A stretch of 36,512 nucleotides of DNA from Variovorax sp. KBW07 (GTDB lineage Bacteria; Pseudomonadota; Gammaproteobacteria; Burkholderiales; Burkholderiaceae_C), in contig NZ_QAJK01000074.1 in assembly GCF_003852515.1 (NCBI RefSeq), forward strand, positions 1 to 36,512. The letters are read 5' to 3'. A program made the position numbers and the translations under genes. The notes beneath the pieces are model-generated. The model worked only from the letters and a program-made list of their open reading frames with translations, ran no database searches and was not told the origin of the DNA. Shown one piece after another: positions 1 to 10,697 of the stretch (position 1 is its first letter; each line of letters begins with the position of its first letter).

Positions 1-6
1 CGCTGC

Positions 7-30
7 GCAGAGCACACCGCCAGCGTGAGC
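7..30 (+). repeat. Left copy of a near-identical terminal inverted repeat
   Basis: This 24-base stretch matches, in inverted orientation, the last 24 bases of the window (36489-36512) at 22 of 24 positions. Both copies lie outside recognisable genes. They read inward from each end, as expected for a contig cut inside copies of a dispersed element, but the element itself is not recognised. Confidence 0.6.
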
Positions 31-98
31 GACATCAGAGCACTTGTTGATCGGCCGCAAGCGCAGAGCGTGTCCATGTGCGAATTGCATCGGGTGCT

Positions 99-132
99 CC
101 CCGCAGCGAAATAAAGGAGGAGCGAAGCGGGG
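99..132. repeat. Intergenic inverted repeat upstream of the BMP permease
   Basis: A 6-base stem, CCCCGC at 99-104 and GCGGGG at 127-132, encloses a purine-rich 22-base loop. The rest of 1-251 holds no convincing gene. Frame 2 could end an upstream permease at a TGA at 26-28, but so little is visible that this cannot be decided. The hairpin may be an intergenic repeat or a processing or termination signal. Confidence 0.3.
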
Positions 133-251
133 GACATTCGCGGAGGGGAGTACCCGGTGTCAGTCGCACGCGCCCCCGACAAATGCGCCAAGAACAAGAG
201 CCCGCAGAACACAAACGCCCGCAACACAACCCGCGCTGGAGCAACTGAAAA

Positions 252-1172
252 ATGGACAGCTACGCACTCCTGCTCGGCTCGACACTGAGCGCAGGCACCG
301 TGCTCGCCATCGCGGCACTCGGCCTGCTCATCAACGAGAAAGCCGGCATCGTCAACCTCGGCGCCGAGGGCATGATGCTCTGCGCCGCCATCGCGGGTTT
401 CGCGACGGTGGTCATCACCCACAACCCCTGGCTCGGCTTCCTGGCGGGCATGGCGGCGGGCGCTTTGCTCGCGGCCTTCTTCGGCGTGCTCGTCATCTGG
501 CTCAACACCAACCAGTACGCCACCGGACTCGCACTCAGCTTGTTCGGCGTCGGCTTCTCGGCCTTCGCCGGCATCAACTTCGTGCAGGCCAAGCTGCCCG
601 AGAGCGTGCCGTACGCGATACCCGTGCTGGCCGACATTCCGCTCGTCGGCCCTGCGCTCTTCCGACACCACCCGATGGTGTACTTCGCCGTGCTGCTCAC
701 CGTCGGGCTCATCTGGTTCCTGTACCGCACCCGCGCCGGCCTCGTGCTGCGCTCGGTCGGCGAATCGCCCGAGTCGGCCCATGCGCTCGGCTACCCCGTG
801 CGGCGCATCCGCTTCATGGCCGTCATTGCCGGCGGCGCACTTTGCGGCCTGGCGGGGGCCTACCTGTCGACCGTCTACACGCCCCTGTGGGTCGAAGGCA
901 TGGTCGCGGGGCGCGGCTGGATCGCGCTGGCGCTCACCACCTTTGCCACCTGGCGGCCCATTCGCGTGCTGCTGGGCGCCTACCTCTTCGGCGGCGTCAC
1001 GATGCTGGGCTTTCACCTGCAGAGCAGCGGTGTCGACGTGCCGCCCCAGTTCCTCAGCATGCTCCAGTACATCGCGCCCATCGTGGTGCTGGCGCTGATC
1101 TCGCGTAACCCCGCCTTCATCCGTATCAACATGCCGGCTTCCATTGGGAAACCGTTCTACCCCGGCTCATAA
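252..1172 (+). CDS. BMP-family (purine/nucleoside) ABC transporter permease
   Basis: This 306-residue integral membrane protein is hydrophobic almost throughout, with roughly eight membrane segments, and fits the BPD_transp_2 family (the YufQ/NupQ-like second permease of BMP nucleoside and purine transporters). The segment around residues 25-45, with INEKAGIVNLGAEGMM, is the family hallmark. A paired permease and ATPase would be expected just upstream, beyond the window edge. The start at ATG 252 is chosen because GGAG at 238-241 lies ten bases ahead and because homologous sequence begins at once. The BMP binding lipoprotein follows 50 bases downstream and is presumably co-transcribed. Purine nucleobase specificity is inferred from that protein and from the adenine deaminase further on; the permease sequence alone does not distinguish nucleobases from nucleosides. 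Confidence 0.9.
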   Translation: MDSYALLLGSTLSAGTVLAIAALGLLINEKAGIVNLGAEGMMLCAAIAGFATVVITHNPWLGFLAGMAAGALLAAFFGVLVIWLNTNQYATGLALSLFGVGFSAFAGINFVQAKLPESVPYAIPVLADIPLVGPALFRHHPMVYFAVLLTVGLIWFLYRTRAGLVLRSVGESPESAHALGYPVRRIRFMAVIAGGALCGLAGAYLSTVYTPLWVEGMVAGRGWIALALTTFATWRPIRVLLGAYLFGGVTMLGFHLQSSGVDVPPQFLSMLQYIAPIVVLALISRNPAFIRINMPASIGKPFYPGS

Positions 1173-1222
1173 TCGCGTTTTTCGTTTTCCCGCCAACCTG
1201 TCCTTTTTGAGGATTTCCGACA

Positions 1223-2395
1223 ATGAATGATCTGAACAAGCGCTCCCTGCTCAAGCTGGCCGCCCTCACGGCGGTCGCTTCGGCGGCCCTGATCGGCTGC
1301 GGCAAGAAAGAAGAAGCGGCAGCTCCGGCCGCGGCCCCCGCGCCGGCTCCAGCACCCGCTGCTGCGGCACCGGCTCCGGCGGCGCCGCTCAACATCGCAT
1401 TCGCATACATCGGACCGGTCGGCGACGGCGGCTGGACCTTCGCGCACGACAACGGCCGCAAGGCGCTCGAAAAAGAATTCGGCGACAAGATCAAGACCAC
1501 CTTCGTGGAGAGCGTGCCCGAAGGCGCCGACGCCGAGCGCGTGTTCCGCGACATGGTCGGCCAGGGCAACAAGCTGATCTTCGGCACCACCTTCGGCTAC
1601 ATGGAGCCCATGCTCAAGGTCGCGGCCGACAGCAAGGACGTGAAGTTCGAGCACGCCACCGGCTACAAGACCGCCGAGAACATGCGCACCTACGACAGCC
1701 GCACGTATGAAGGCGCGTACATGGCCGGCGTCATTGCCGGTGCCATGACCAAGAGCAACACCCTCGGCGTGGTCGGCTCGGTGCCCATTCCCGAAGTGCT
1801 GCGCAACATCAACAGCTTCACGCTGGGTGCGCAGTCGGTCAACCCGAAGATCACCACCAAGGTCGTGTGGGTCAACGAATGGTTCAGCCCGCCGAAGGAA
1901 ACCGAAGCGGCCACCGCCCTCATCAACGGCGGCGCCGACGTGCTGTTCCAGAACACCGACTCGCCCGCCGTGCTGAAGACCGCACAAGAGAAGGGCAAGC
2001 GCGCCTTCGGCTGGGATTCCGACATGACCGCCTACGGTCCCAAGGCCCACCTGGGCTCGGCCACCATCAACTGGGCGCCGTACTACATCAAGGCCACGCA
2101 GGACGCGCTCGACGGCAAGTGGGCCACCGGCCAGAGCTGGTGGGGCGTGAAGGAAGGCGCCATCGACCTCGTGTCGATCGCCGAAGACGTGCCGGCCGAA
2201 GCCAAGGCCAAGGTCGAGGAAGTGAAGAAGGGCCTGAAAGACGGCAGCTTCGTGATCTGGAAGGGCCCCATCCTCGGCCAGGACGGCAAGGAAGTGGTCG
2301 CCAAGGACGCCGTGGCCGACGACAAGTTCCTGACGGGCATCAACTTCTACGTCAAGGGCGTGGAAGGCAAGGTGCCGGGCGGCGACAAGAAGTAA
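1223..2395 (+). CDS. BMP-family ABC transporter substrate-binding lipoprotein
   Basis: This 390-residue protein is the extracytoplasmic binding component of the transporter whose permease precedes it. The N-terminus has a short hydrophobic stretch ending in a lipobox with Cys26 (AALIGC). A KR rather than RR pair precedes the hydrophobic core, so export is probably by Sec. An alanine/proline linker (about residues 33-53) separates the anchor from the BMP (PF02608) fold, which starts at INIAF-like strand one with the typical GPVGDGGW motif. A GAGGA ribosome site lies just before the ATG. A terminator-like hairpin follows the stop, so the unit probably ends here. A paralogue lies at 14102-15214. 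The ligand is likely a purine base or nucleoside, an inference from the family and from the nearby deaminases. Confidence 0.93.
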   Translation: MNDLNKRSLLKLAALTAVASAALIGCGKKEEAAAPAAAPAPAPAPAAAAPAPAAPLNIAFAYIGPVGDGGWTFAHDNGRKALEKEFGDKIKTTFVESVPEGADAERVFRDMVGQGNKLIFGTTFGYMEPMLKVAADSKDVKFEHATGYKTAENMRTYDSRTYEGAYMAGVIAGAMTKSNTLGVVGSVPIPEVLRNINSFTLGAQSVNPKITTKVVWVNEWFSPPKETEAATALINGGADVLFQNTDSPAVLKTAQEKGKRAFGWDSDMTAYGPKAHLGSATINWAPYYIKATQDALDGKWATGQSWWGVKEGAIDLVSIAEDVPAEAKAKVEEVKKGLKDGSFVIWKGPILGQDGKEVVAKDAVADDKFLTGINFYVKGVEGKVPGGDKK

Positions 2396-2427
2396 TAGAG
2401 CAAAAGCCCAAGCGGGCTGATTAGTTC

Positions 2428-2465
2428 ACGGGCCACTCCTGAAAAGGCGTGGCCCGTTGTCGTTT
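2428..2465 (+). terminator. Rho-independent terminator-like hairpin after the BMP lipoprotein
   Basis: A perfect 9-base stem, ACGGGCCAC at 2428-2436 and GTGGCCCGT at 2449-2457, is followed by TGTCGTTT. It lies 33 bases after the lipoprotein stop codon and ahead of the next gene. Confidence 0.75.
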
Positions 2466-2530
2466 CGGAAGGGCCGTGTCGCTACGATGATTTCGCATTT
2501 CATCTACAAGACATTCAGGGAGAAAACGAC

Positions 2531-2593
2531 ATGGCGACAGCGCTTCAGGGCGGGCCTTCGCCCGGACCCAGGCTCGATGGCAATGGTCGTTGA
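2531..2593 (+). CDS. Possible 20-codon leader ORF overlapping the next gene
   Basis: An ATG at 2531 is preceded by the best ribosome site in this gap (AGGGAG at 2517-2522, eight bases of spacing). It opens a reading frame of only 20 codons that ends with TGA at 2591-2593, after the start of the downstream gene in another frame. It could be a leader peptide coupled to the downstream start, or the remains of a shifted N-terminus. The peptide is not recognised, and the evidence is only the ribosome site and the overlap. Confidence 0.3.
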   Translation: MATALQGGPSPGPRLDGNGR

Positions 2594-3134
2594 AAAACGG
2601 CGACTTCTTCTCGTGATGGCACTGTCGGCAACCGCCGCCATTGCGTCGGCCGCCCAGCCGCCCGCGGCACTGATCGAAGTCAGGCCGGACGGGCAACGAA
2701 CGGTGTTCACGACACAACGATTGAGCCGCCATGACCGGCTCATTGCGCAATACGCCGATGCGCAGGGCAAGGCAAGGTGCTGTGTGCCGCTGCGGATCGT
2801 TGGTGGCCCTTTGCGGCGAACCGACGTGTCCGACGAACTGCGGGAGCGGCGTGTCAGGGCCTACGCCTTGCCGGCGGTCGCGACGCCCGATCCGCTGCCG
2901 TTCATTGGTGCGGCGTTGGTGCTCAAGGCAGGCGGGGAGCCTTCGTTTCTCGGCGAGCAGGCGTTCCTGGCCGGCGCCACTGGCAACAAGGCGTTCCCCG
3001 AGGTCTGCACCAGCAGCGAGGGCGCGCACCTTCTGCAGTCGAGCAACGGGAAACCGCAGGCCCACCTCTACATGCATTTCGACTATGCCGTCGAGCCGAC
3101 CTGCAGCCCGGAAAGCCTGAAGCCGTTCTATTGA
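2577..3134 (+). CDS. Exported protein of unknown function
   Basis: From ATG 2577 this is a 185-residue protein with a typical Sec signal peptide: basic EKRR, hydrophobic LLLVMALSATAAIASA, then cleavage after about residue 25. I do not recognise the mature part. It has four cysteines (two adjacent, CC, in the middle and two near the C-terminus), which could form disulfides in the periplasm. The reading frame is open from 2457, but the extra N-terminal 40 residues are basic and unlike a signal, so the later start is preferred even though its ribosome site (AGG at 2570-2572) is weak. A stronger ribosome site belongs to a short overlapping frame at 2531. The gene is convergent with the NTF2-like gene, 31 bases away. 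Confidence 0.6.
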   Translation: MAMVVEKRRLLLVMALSATAAIASAAQPPAALIEVRPDGQRTVFTTQRLSRHDRLIAQYADAQGKARCCVPLRIVGGPLRRTDVSDELRERRVRAYALPAVATPDPLPFIGAALVLKAGGEPSFLGEQAFLAGATGNKAFPEVCTSSEGAHLLQSSNGKPQAHLYMHFDYAVEPTCSPESLKPFY

Positions 3135-3165
3135 GGGTCAGCAGGCGCGGCGGCGCTCTTCTTTT

Positions 3166-3555
3166 CTACTGCCCCGCCTGCAGCATCGCCCCCATCTTCT
3201 GATGGATCAGGTTCACCGCCTTCAAGGGCCGCAGCATCACCTTGAATTCGGTGATCTTCCCGGCGTCGTTCCACTTCATCATGTCGACGCCGTTGATGAC
3301 GATGCCATCAAGCTCGAGCTCGAATTCCAGCACGGCATCGCGTTCGCCCTTGAGTTCGCGCACGTAGCGGAAGTTCTCGGTGAAGAACACCTGGAAGGCC
3401 GCCGACAGGTACTTCTTCGTGATGCTCTTGCCGACCTGGGGCTTGTGCACCACCGGCGAATGAAAAACGGCTTCTTCGTCGAGCAGGGCGTCCAGGCCGG
3501 CCGCGTCGCGTTCCTTGACGAGCCGGTGCCAGGTGGCGAGGGTGTCGATGGGCAT
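3166..3555 (-). CDS. SnoaL/NTF2-like small protein
   Basis: This 129-residue protein has the size and pattern of the NTF2-like superfamily (SnoaL-type). An N-terminal helix pair (TWHRLVKERDAAGLDALL) is followed by DEEAVFHSP, a middle helix and alternating strands ending in ITEFKVMLRP. Such proteins are cone-shaped cytoplasmic proteins that bind or isomerise small hydrophobic substrates; no substrate can be read from the sequence. A strong ribosome site (AGAGGAGA on the reverse strand) precedes the start. It is divergent from the adenine deaminase gene across 151 bases and tail to tail with 2577-3134. Repeats GCAGGCG (3141-3147) and CGCCTGC (3175-3181) could form a weak stem at the convergent ends. 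Confidence 0.8.
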   Translation of the reverse strand: MPIDTLATWHRLVKERDAAGLDALLDEEAVFHSPVVHKPQVGKSITKKYLSAAFQVFFTENFRYVRELKGERDAVLEFELELDGIVINGVDMMKWNDAGKITEFKVMLRPLKAVNLIHQKMGAMLQAGQ

Positions 3556-3576
3556 GCGTTTGTCTCCTCTAGCTGC

Positions 3577-6045
<2,469 letters not shown>

Positions 6046-6102
6046 GTTGCGGTGCAGTGTCCGCCGTTGCAAAGGTTTTGAAAATCAGAAAATAATGAGC
6101 GG

Positions 6103-6125
6103 ATCGTTCCAAAAAACAGGACGAT
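6103..6125. promoter_or_regulatory. Imperfect dyad between MFS and LysR genes (candidate operator)
   Basis: ATCGTTCC at 6103-6110 and GGACGAT at 6119-6125 form an inverted repeat with one bulged base around an A-rich centre. It lies just upstream of the LysR gene ribosome site, in the place expected for LysR autoregulation. Confidence 0.4.
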
Positions 6126-6142
6126 TGGAAAAGGAAGAAACC

Positions 6143-7105
6143 ATGTCCCAGGTGATGTTCGATCTCGATGTGCTGCGCAGCTTTTCCACCGGCATCGCGC
6201 TCGGCAGCTATGCCCGCGCGGCCGACCGGCTGGGGCGCTCCACGTCGGCCGTGAGCGCCCAGCTCAAGAAGCTGGAGGCGCAGGCCGGCACGGTGCTGTT
6301 CCGCAAGGCCGGCCGCGGGCTGGAGCTGACTGACGCCGGCGAAACCCTGCTGGCCTACGCCCACCGCATGCTCGAGCTCAACGAAGAGGCGGGCGCCGCC
6401 ATGCGCGGTGCCGACCTGCAGGGCTGGGTGCGGCTCGGCCTGCAGGAAGACTTCGGCGAGACGCTGCTGCCCGCGGTGCTCGGCCGCTTTGCGCGCGCGC
6501 ACCCCAAGGTGCGCATCGAGGCCTGCGTGGCGCGCAGCGCCGAGCTGCGCGAACGGCTCGAGCTGCGCCAGCTCGACCTCGCGCTGGCCTGGGACGCAGG
6601 CGACCAGCCGATGTCGCCGCATGCCGAGCGCGTGGCGCGGCTGCCGCTGCAATGGATCGGCCCGCGCTCGCCCGACATGCTCGACGCTGCCTGGTGGACC
6701 GAACGCGAGCGCCGCGGCAGCGGTGCGCGTAACAGCAAGAGCAAGAGCAAGGAGCCGTTGCCGCTGGTGCTGCTCGATGCGCCGTGCCCGCTGCGCGACA
6801 TCGTGACCGCCGCGCTCGACCGCGCCGGCGTGCCTTGGCGCCACGCGTTCACCAGTGCCAGCCTGGCGGCGCTGTGGGCCGCCGCGTCGGCCGGCCTGGG
6901 CCTGACCGTGCGCACGCCGTTCGGGCTGCCTTCGCACGTGCGCGGCATCGACCGCGGCGCGGTCGGCTTGCCGGCGCTGCCGCAGATGTCGCTGGCGCTG
7001 TACCGCGCGCAGGCCACCGCCGAGGCGCCCGTGAGCCGCCTCGCCACGCTGCTGCTGGAGGCCGTGCGCCAGCACGTGCAGGCCGAAGCGCCGGCGCTGC
7101 ACTGA
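6143..7105 (+). CDS. LysR-family transcriptional regulator
   Basis: This 320-residue protein has an N-terminal winged helix-turn-helix (about residues 7-66, with AADRLGRSTSAVSAQLKKLEAQ and LFRKAGRGLELTDAG) and a periplasmic-binding-like effector domain from about residue 90. The start at ATG 6143 follows a strong AAGGAAG ribosome site; the open frame further upstream only reads through the intergenic region. A Ser/Lys-rich insertion near residue 195 (NSKSKSKE) is unusual for the family and is probably a surface loop. The divergent MFS gene is the likely target. A 16-base perfect hairpin starts three bases after the stop codon. Confidence 0.92.
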   Translation: MSQVMFDLDVLRSFSTGIALGSYARAADRLGRSTSAVSAQLKKLEAQAGTVLFRKAGRGLELTDAGETLLAYAHRMLELNEEAGAAMRGADLQGWVRLGLQEDFGETLLPAVLGRFARAHPKVRIEACVARSAELRERLELRQLDLALAWDAGDQPMSPHAERVARLPLQWIGPRSPDMLDAAWWTERERRGSGARNSKSKSKEPLPLVLLDAPCPLRDIVTAALDRAGVPWRHAFTSASLAALWAAASAGLGLTVRTPFGLPSHVRGIDRGAVGLPALPQMSLALYRAQATAEAPVSRLATLLLEAVRQHVQAEAPALH

Positions 7106-7107
7106 AT

Positions 7108-7143
7108 GCTGAAGGGAATGCAATCTCTTGCATTCCCTTCAGC
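7108..7143. terminator. 16-base perfect hairpin after the LysR gene
   Basis: Arms 7108-7123 and 7128-7143 are perfectly complementary over 16 bases with a TCTC loop. No T tract follows, so Rho-independent termination is uncertain. It could instead stabilise the 3' end or serve as a repeat-derived insulator between the LysR and AraC genes. Confidence 0.6.
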
Positions 7144-7192
7144 CCAATGCATGAGAATCCGCCGCTGGAGACAAAAACAAAAGTGACACGGC

Positions 7193-8002
7193 ATGGCCAC
7201 GCAACAGAACTTTCTGCACCTTTGGGATGACAGGTTTCTCTACATCACACCGGCGATCCACTCGGGCCTGACGGCGCGTTCGTCGGCCACGCTGCTGGCG
7301 TCGGTCAGTGGCCATCCGTTCACGCTCGAAGCGGTCGATGGCACGCGGGTGCGCTGCACCGCCGCACTGGTGGCGCCGCATGTGTCGCGCCGGCTCGACG
7401 TCGATGGCTCGGGCCTGCTGTCGCTCAACCTCGACCCCGCCTCCAGCGCCTACCGCATGCTCGCCAGGCACATGGGTGGGCATGGCATCCAGCCCATCGA
7501 CGCGCGGCGCTTCGGCCGGCTGCGCGACGACTTCGAACCGGCGCAGCGCGGCCTGCTGTCCGACCGCAGGCTGCAGGCGCTGAGCGCGCAAATGGTCGAG
7601 GCCATCACCGAGCACCCCGAGATTGAAGCGCCCATCGACAAGCGCATCGAACGCGTGCTGGAGGCCATCCGCGCGAATGCCGGCCAGATCCAGCTGCGCG
7701 AGCTGTCGGTGGTGGCCTGCCTGTCGCCCGACCGCCTGACGCACCTGTTCGCCGAGCAGGTGGGCGTGTCGGTCAAGCGCTATGCGCTGTGGACCAAGGT
7801 GCGCCGCACGGTGCAGCAGTTCACCGGGCACCGGCCACTGACCGACGTGGCACTGGTCAGCGGCTTCACCGATGCGGCGCACATGAGCCGCACCTTCCAG
7901 CGCTACTTCGGCCTGGCGCCTTCGTTCCTGGCGAACCAGGTGCGCGTGACGGCGGACGAGCAGGCCTCGCACGCGTGGGGGCGCAACGGCGCGCCTGCCT
8001 AG
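7193..8002 (+). CDS. AraC-family transcriptional regulator
   Basis: This 269-residue regulator has an N-terminal domain of about 140 residues resembling a small cupin-like sensor, then the C-terminal double helix-turn-helix of the AraC family (about residues 160-255). The recognisable parts are LRELSVVACLSPDRLTHLF for the first unit and LTDVALVSGFTDAAHMSR followed by TFQRYFGLAPS for the second. It stands alone between the LysR gene and the acylase gene, both on the same strand, so its target is not obvious. The acylase 118 bases downstream is a candidate by position only. A short stem follows the stop codon. Confidence 0.9.
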   Translation: MATQQNFLHLWDDRFLYITPAIHSGLTARSSATLLASVSGHPFTLEAVDGTRVRCTAALVAPHVSRRLDVDGSGLLSLNLDPASSAYRMLARHMGGHGIQPIDARRFGRLRDDFEPAQRGLLSDRRLQALSAQMVEAITEHPEIEAPIDKRIERVLEAIRANAGQIQLRELSVVACLSPDRLTHLFAEQVGVSVKRYALWTKVRRTVQQFTGHRPLTDVALVSGFTDAAHMSRTFQRYFGLAPSFLANQVRVTADEQASHAWGRNGAPA

Positions 8003-8037
8003 CTGCCCAGGGCCACTAGGGCCAAACCCTAGGCAGC
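8002..8037. terminator. Nested stem after the AraC gene
   Basis: CTAGGG (8016-8021) and CCCTAG (8027-8032) pair across a CCAAA loop, and GCTGC/GCAGC around them could extend the structure. There is no T tract. It may be a weak terminator of the AraC gene or a palindromic operator ahead of the acylase gene. Confidence 0.4.
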
Positions 8038-8120
8038 ACAGCGGCTGCGTTCAAGCGGCTGCCAAGGGCCGTGCCTAAGCTCCGGAGTGCTCCGCCAAGA
8101 GAGCACCACCTGGAGACATC

Positions 8121-10661
8121 ATGAGAAAAATCATCCGTCGCGGCGCCATGCCGCTGTCCCTGCTCGCGCTCGCCGCGGCCGCCACCCTGACCGCTTGCGG
8201 CGGTGGCGGAGGCAACGGCTTTTCGTTCCTGCCGTTGCCACCGAGCCCGCCGGCCGAGGCCACCTACAAGGCCGAGATCCGCCGCACCGCCATGGGCGTG
8301 CCGCACATCAAGGCCGACACCTGGGCCGGCGCGGGCTACGGCTATGGCTACGCACAGGCGCAAGACAACCTGTGCACCATGGCCGACTCGTTCCTCACCT
8401 ACCGCGGCGAGCGCTCGCAGTACCTCGGAGGTGACGCGCAACTGGTGGCCAGCAGCACCATCTCGCGGCCGAAGAACATCGACTCCGACTTCTTTCACCG
8501 GCACGTGATCTCGGCCGACGTGCTGAAGAAAATGATCGATGCCCAACCCGACGAGCTGAAGAAGCTGGTCGAAGGTTTTGCGGCGGGCTACAACCGCTAC
8601 GTGCGCGACGCGAAGGCCGGCGGCAACGCGCATGCCGCGTGCCGCACCGAGGCCTGGGTGCAGCCCATCACCACCGACGACATCTTCCGCCGCATGTATG
8701 CGGCCAATCTCGCGGGCGGCTACAGCAACTTCCTGCCGAACATCGCCAATGCCATCGCGCCCGCCGCGGTGGGGCCGGCGAAGGTGGCGGCACGCGGTGC
8801 CGGCAGCAGCGGCAAGAAGCAGCACCCGCACCACCACGCGCTGCAACTCGCCGCGCGCGACATCGCCATGCCCGAGCTGCAGGTCGGCGGCAAGGAGGGC
8901 GTGGGCAGCAACATGATCGGCTTCGGCACCGCCGCCACCGGCGACGCGAGCCCGCTGCTGTTCGGCAACCCGCACTGGTACTGGCGCGGGCCCGACCGCT
9001 TCTACCAGGTGCAGCTCACGATTCCGGGCAAGCTCAACATCAGCGGCACGTCGTTCCTGGGCATTCCGGTGATGCTCATCGGCTTCAACGACAACATCGC
9101 GTGGAGCCATACGGTGTCGACGGCAAAGCGTTTCGGTTTCTACGAGCTCAAGCTCGCCTCGGGCGACCCGACCAGCTACATGCGTGATGGCAGCGCGGTG
9201 AAGATGCAGGCGACGCAGATCACGGTGAAGGTGAAGCAGGGCGACGGCAGCGTGGCGCCCGTGACGCGCACGCTCTACAAGTCGGAGTACGGGCCGATGG
9301 TCAATCTCGGCGCGCTGGACTCGACGCTGGCCTGGAACCAGACCATGGCTTTCGCCATCCGCGACATCAACGGCGAGAACTACCGCACCTTCCGCAACTG
9401 GCTGCGCTGGAACCAGGCGAAGTCGCTCGACGAGTTCACCGCCATCCAGCGCGAGGAAGCGGCCATTCCGTGGGTCAACACCGTGGCCGTGGGCCGTGGC
9501 AGCGCCAAGGCCTGGTATGCCGACATCGGCGCCGTGCCCAACGTGTCGCCGGACCAGGTGGCGAGCTGCACCACGCCGGTGGGCACCGTGTTGAAGACCA
9601 AGGTGCCGAGCATGGCGGTCGTGCCGATCTTCGACGGCTCGCGCAGCGCCTGCGACTGGCAGACCGATGCCGACTCTGCACAGAAGGGCGCCATCGGCGC
9701 GTCGCGCATGCCCAGCCTGATGCGCGACGACTACGTGGCCAACATGAACGACAGCTACTGGCTGGCGAATCCGAAGCAGCCGTTGACCGGCTACCCGGCC
9801 ATCATGGGCCCGACCAGCGCCGAGGTCAGCTTCCGCACCCGCCTGGGCAACGTGCTGGCGCAGGGCCGCATCGACGGCGCCGACAGCTACGGCACCAAGG
9901 GCGCGACGGTCGACACCGTGAAGCGCATGGTGCTCAACAGCCGCGTGCTGACAGCGGAACTGTTCAAGGACCAGGCGGTGGCGATGCTGTGCGCTTCGCC
10001 GACGGCCACCTTCGCCAACGACCCGCTGGACGCGACGGTTGTCGGCCGCACGGTCAACACCGCAGCGGCTTGCGCCGCACTGCAGGCCTGGGACAACACC
10101 GGCGTGACCGGCGCACGGGGCGCGCATGTGTGGGATGAGTTCTGGAACCGCGTGAAGCTGCCGTCGACCGCCTACGACAAGCCTTTCGACGCGAACGATC
10201 CGGTCAACACGCCGCGCGAACTGAATGCCAGTGCGAAGGCGCTGCTGGAGCCTGCCTTCGGTGCCGCCATCGCCCGCATCGAAGCCAGCGGCTACGCGTT
10301 CGATGCGCCGCGCGGCGACTACCTCTTCGCCACGCGCGGCGGCAAGAAGATCCCGCTGTACGGCGGCTGCGGCGGGCCGGGCTACTTCACCATCGCGTGC
10401 TCCGAGAACCGCCTCGACAAGGGCGGCTACAGCATGGACGGAAACCCGAACGGCAACAGCTACATGCAGATCGTGCGCTTCCCCGAAGGCGGCGTGGAGG
10501 CGCACACCTTCCTGACCTTCTCGCTGTCGGACGATCCCGCGTCGGCGCACAACGGCGACTACACCCGTGCCTACAGCGGCGGGCAGTGGCTGAAGGTGCC
10601 GTTCTCGGAGTCGGAGATCAAGGCCGACGCGGCCTACAGCAGCGCGGTCATCAGCGAGTAA
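8121..10661 (+). CDS. Penicillin acylase/AHL acylase-family Ntn-hydrolase lipoprotein
   Basis: This 846-residue protein belongs to the penicillin amidase superfamily (PF01804), in the branch that includes aculeacin A acylase and PvdQ-like N-acyl-homoserine lactone acylases. These enzymes cleave themselves into alpha and beta chains; the new N-terminal residue of the beta chain is the nucleophile. Here the likely nucleophile is S263 in EGVG-SNMIGFG. The alpha chain shows TAMGVPHIKADTW and GYAQAQDNLC; the beta chain shows FNDNIAWSHTVS. The N-terminus has a signal peptide with lipobox Cys26 (TLTAC), so it should be membrane-anchored, most likely facing the periplasm. A His-rich patch (HPHHH) lies in the spacer before the cleavage site. 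Substrate could be acyl-homoserine lactones, lipopeptides or amides; this cannot be decided by eye. It appears monocistronic and ends 36 bases from the convergent MFS gene. Confidence 0.88.
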   Translation: MRKIIRRGAMPLSLLALAAAATLTACGGGGGNGFSFLPLPPSPPAEATYKAEIRRTAMGVPHIKADTWAGAGYGYGYAQAQDNLCTMADSFLTYRGERSQYLGGDAQLVASSTISRPKNIDSDFFHRHVISADVLKKMIDAQPDELKKLVEGFAAGYNRYVRDAKAGGNAHAACRTEAWVQPITTDDIFRRMYAANLAGGYSNFLPNIANAIAPAAVGPAKVAARGAGSSGKKQHPHHHALQLAARDIAMPELQVGGKEGVGSNMIGFGTAATGDASPLLFGNPHWYWRGPDRFYQVQLTIPGKLNISGTSFLGIPVMLIGFNDNIAWSHTVSTAKRFGFYELKLASGDPTSYMRDGSAVKMQATQITVKVKQGDGSVAPVTRTLYKSEYGPMVNLGALDSTLAWNQTMAFAIRDINGENYRTFRNWLRWNQAKSLDEFTAIQREEAAIPWVNTVAVGRGSAKAWYADIGAVPNVSPDQVASCTTPVGTVLKTKVPSMAVVPIFDGSRSACDWQTDADSAQKGAIGASRMPSLMRDDYVANMNDSYWLANPKQPLTGYPAIMGPTSAEVSFRTRLGNVLAQGRIDGADSYGTKGATVDTVKRMVLNSRVLTAELFKDQAVAMLCASPTATFANDPLDATVVGRTVNTAAACAALQAWDNTGVTGARGAHVWDEFWNRVKLPSTAYDKPFDANDPVNTPRELNASAKALLEPAFGAAIARIEASGYAFDAPRGDYLFATRGGKKIPLYGGCGGPGYFTIACSENRLDKGGYSMDGNPNGNSYMQIVRFPEGGVEAHTFLTFSLSDDPASAHNGDYTRAYSGGQWLKVPFSESEIKADAAYSSAVISE

Positions 10662-10697
10662 GGCTGCAACGTCGCAGCGTGGCGAGGCGGTGGCGGC

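Noticed and set aside
1-28. Possible C-terminal end of an upstream BMP permease in frame 2, with TGA at 26-28
   Set aside because: Only eight codons are visible and they carry no family signature. The same sequence recurs in inverted form at the other end of the window beside an unrelated gene, so it is more likely a repeat than coding.
44-1108. Long open frame of 354 codons overlapping the permease
   Set aside because: It is Arg/Ala/His-rich without any family pattern and is a shadow of the permease gene in another frame.
1320-1385. Ala/Pro-coding repeat tract in the BMP lipoprotein as a possible tandem-repeat element
   Set aside because: It stays in frame directly behind the lipobox, as expected for a lipoprotein linker.
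6710-6755. Ser/Lys-rich insertion in the LysR protein as a possible frameshift or repeat expansion
   Set aside because: The family pattern continues in frame on both sides, so it is treated as a surface loop.
8016-10550. 844-codon antisense open frame over the acylase gene
   Set aside because: High GC gives long antisense frames. The product is Ala/Val/Arg/His-rich and lacks any motif, whereas the sense frame is a complete acylase.
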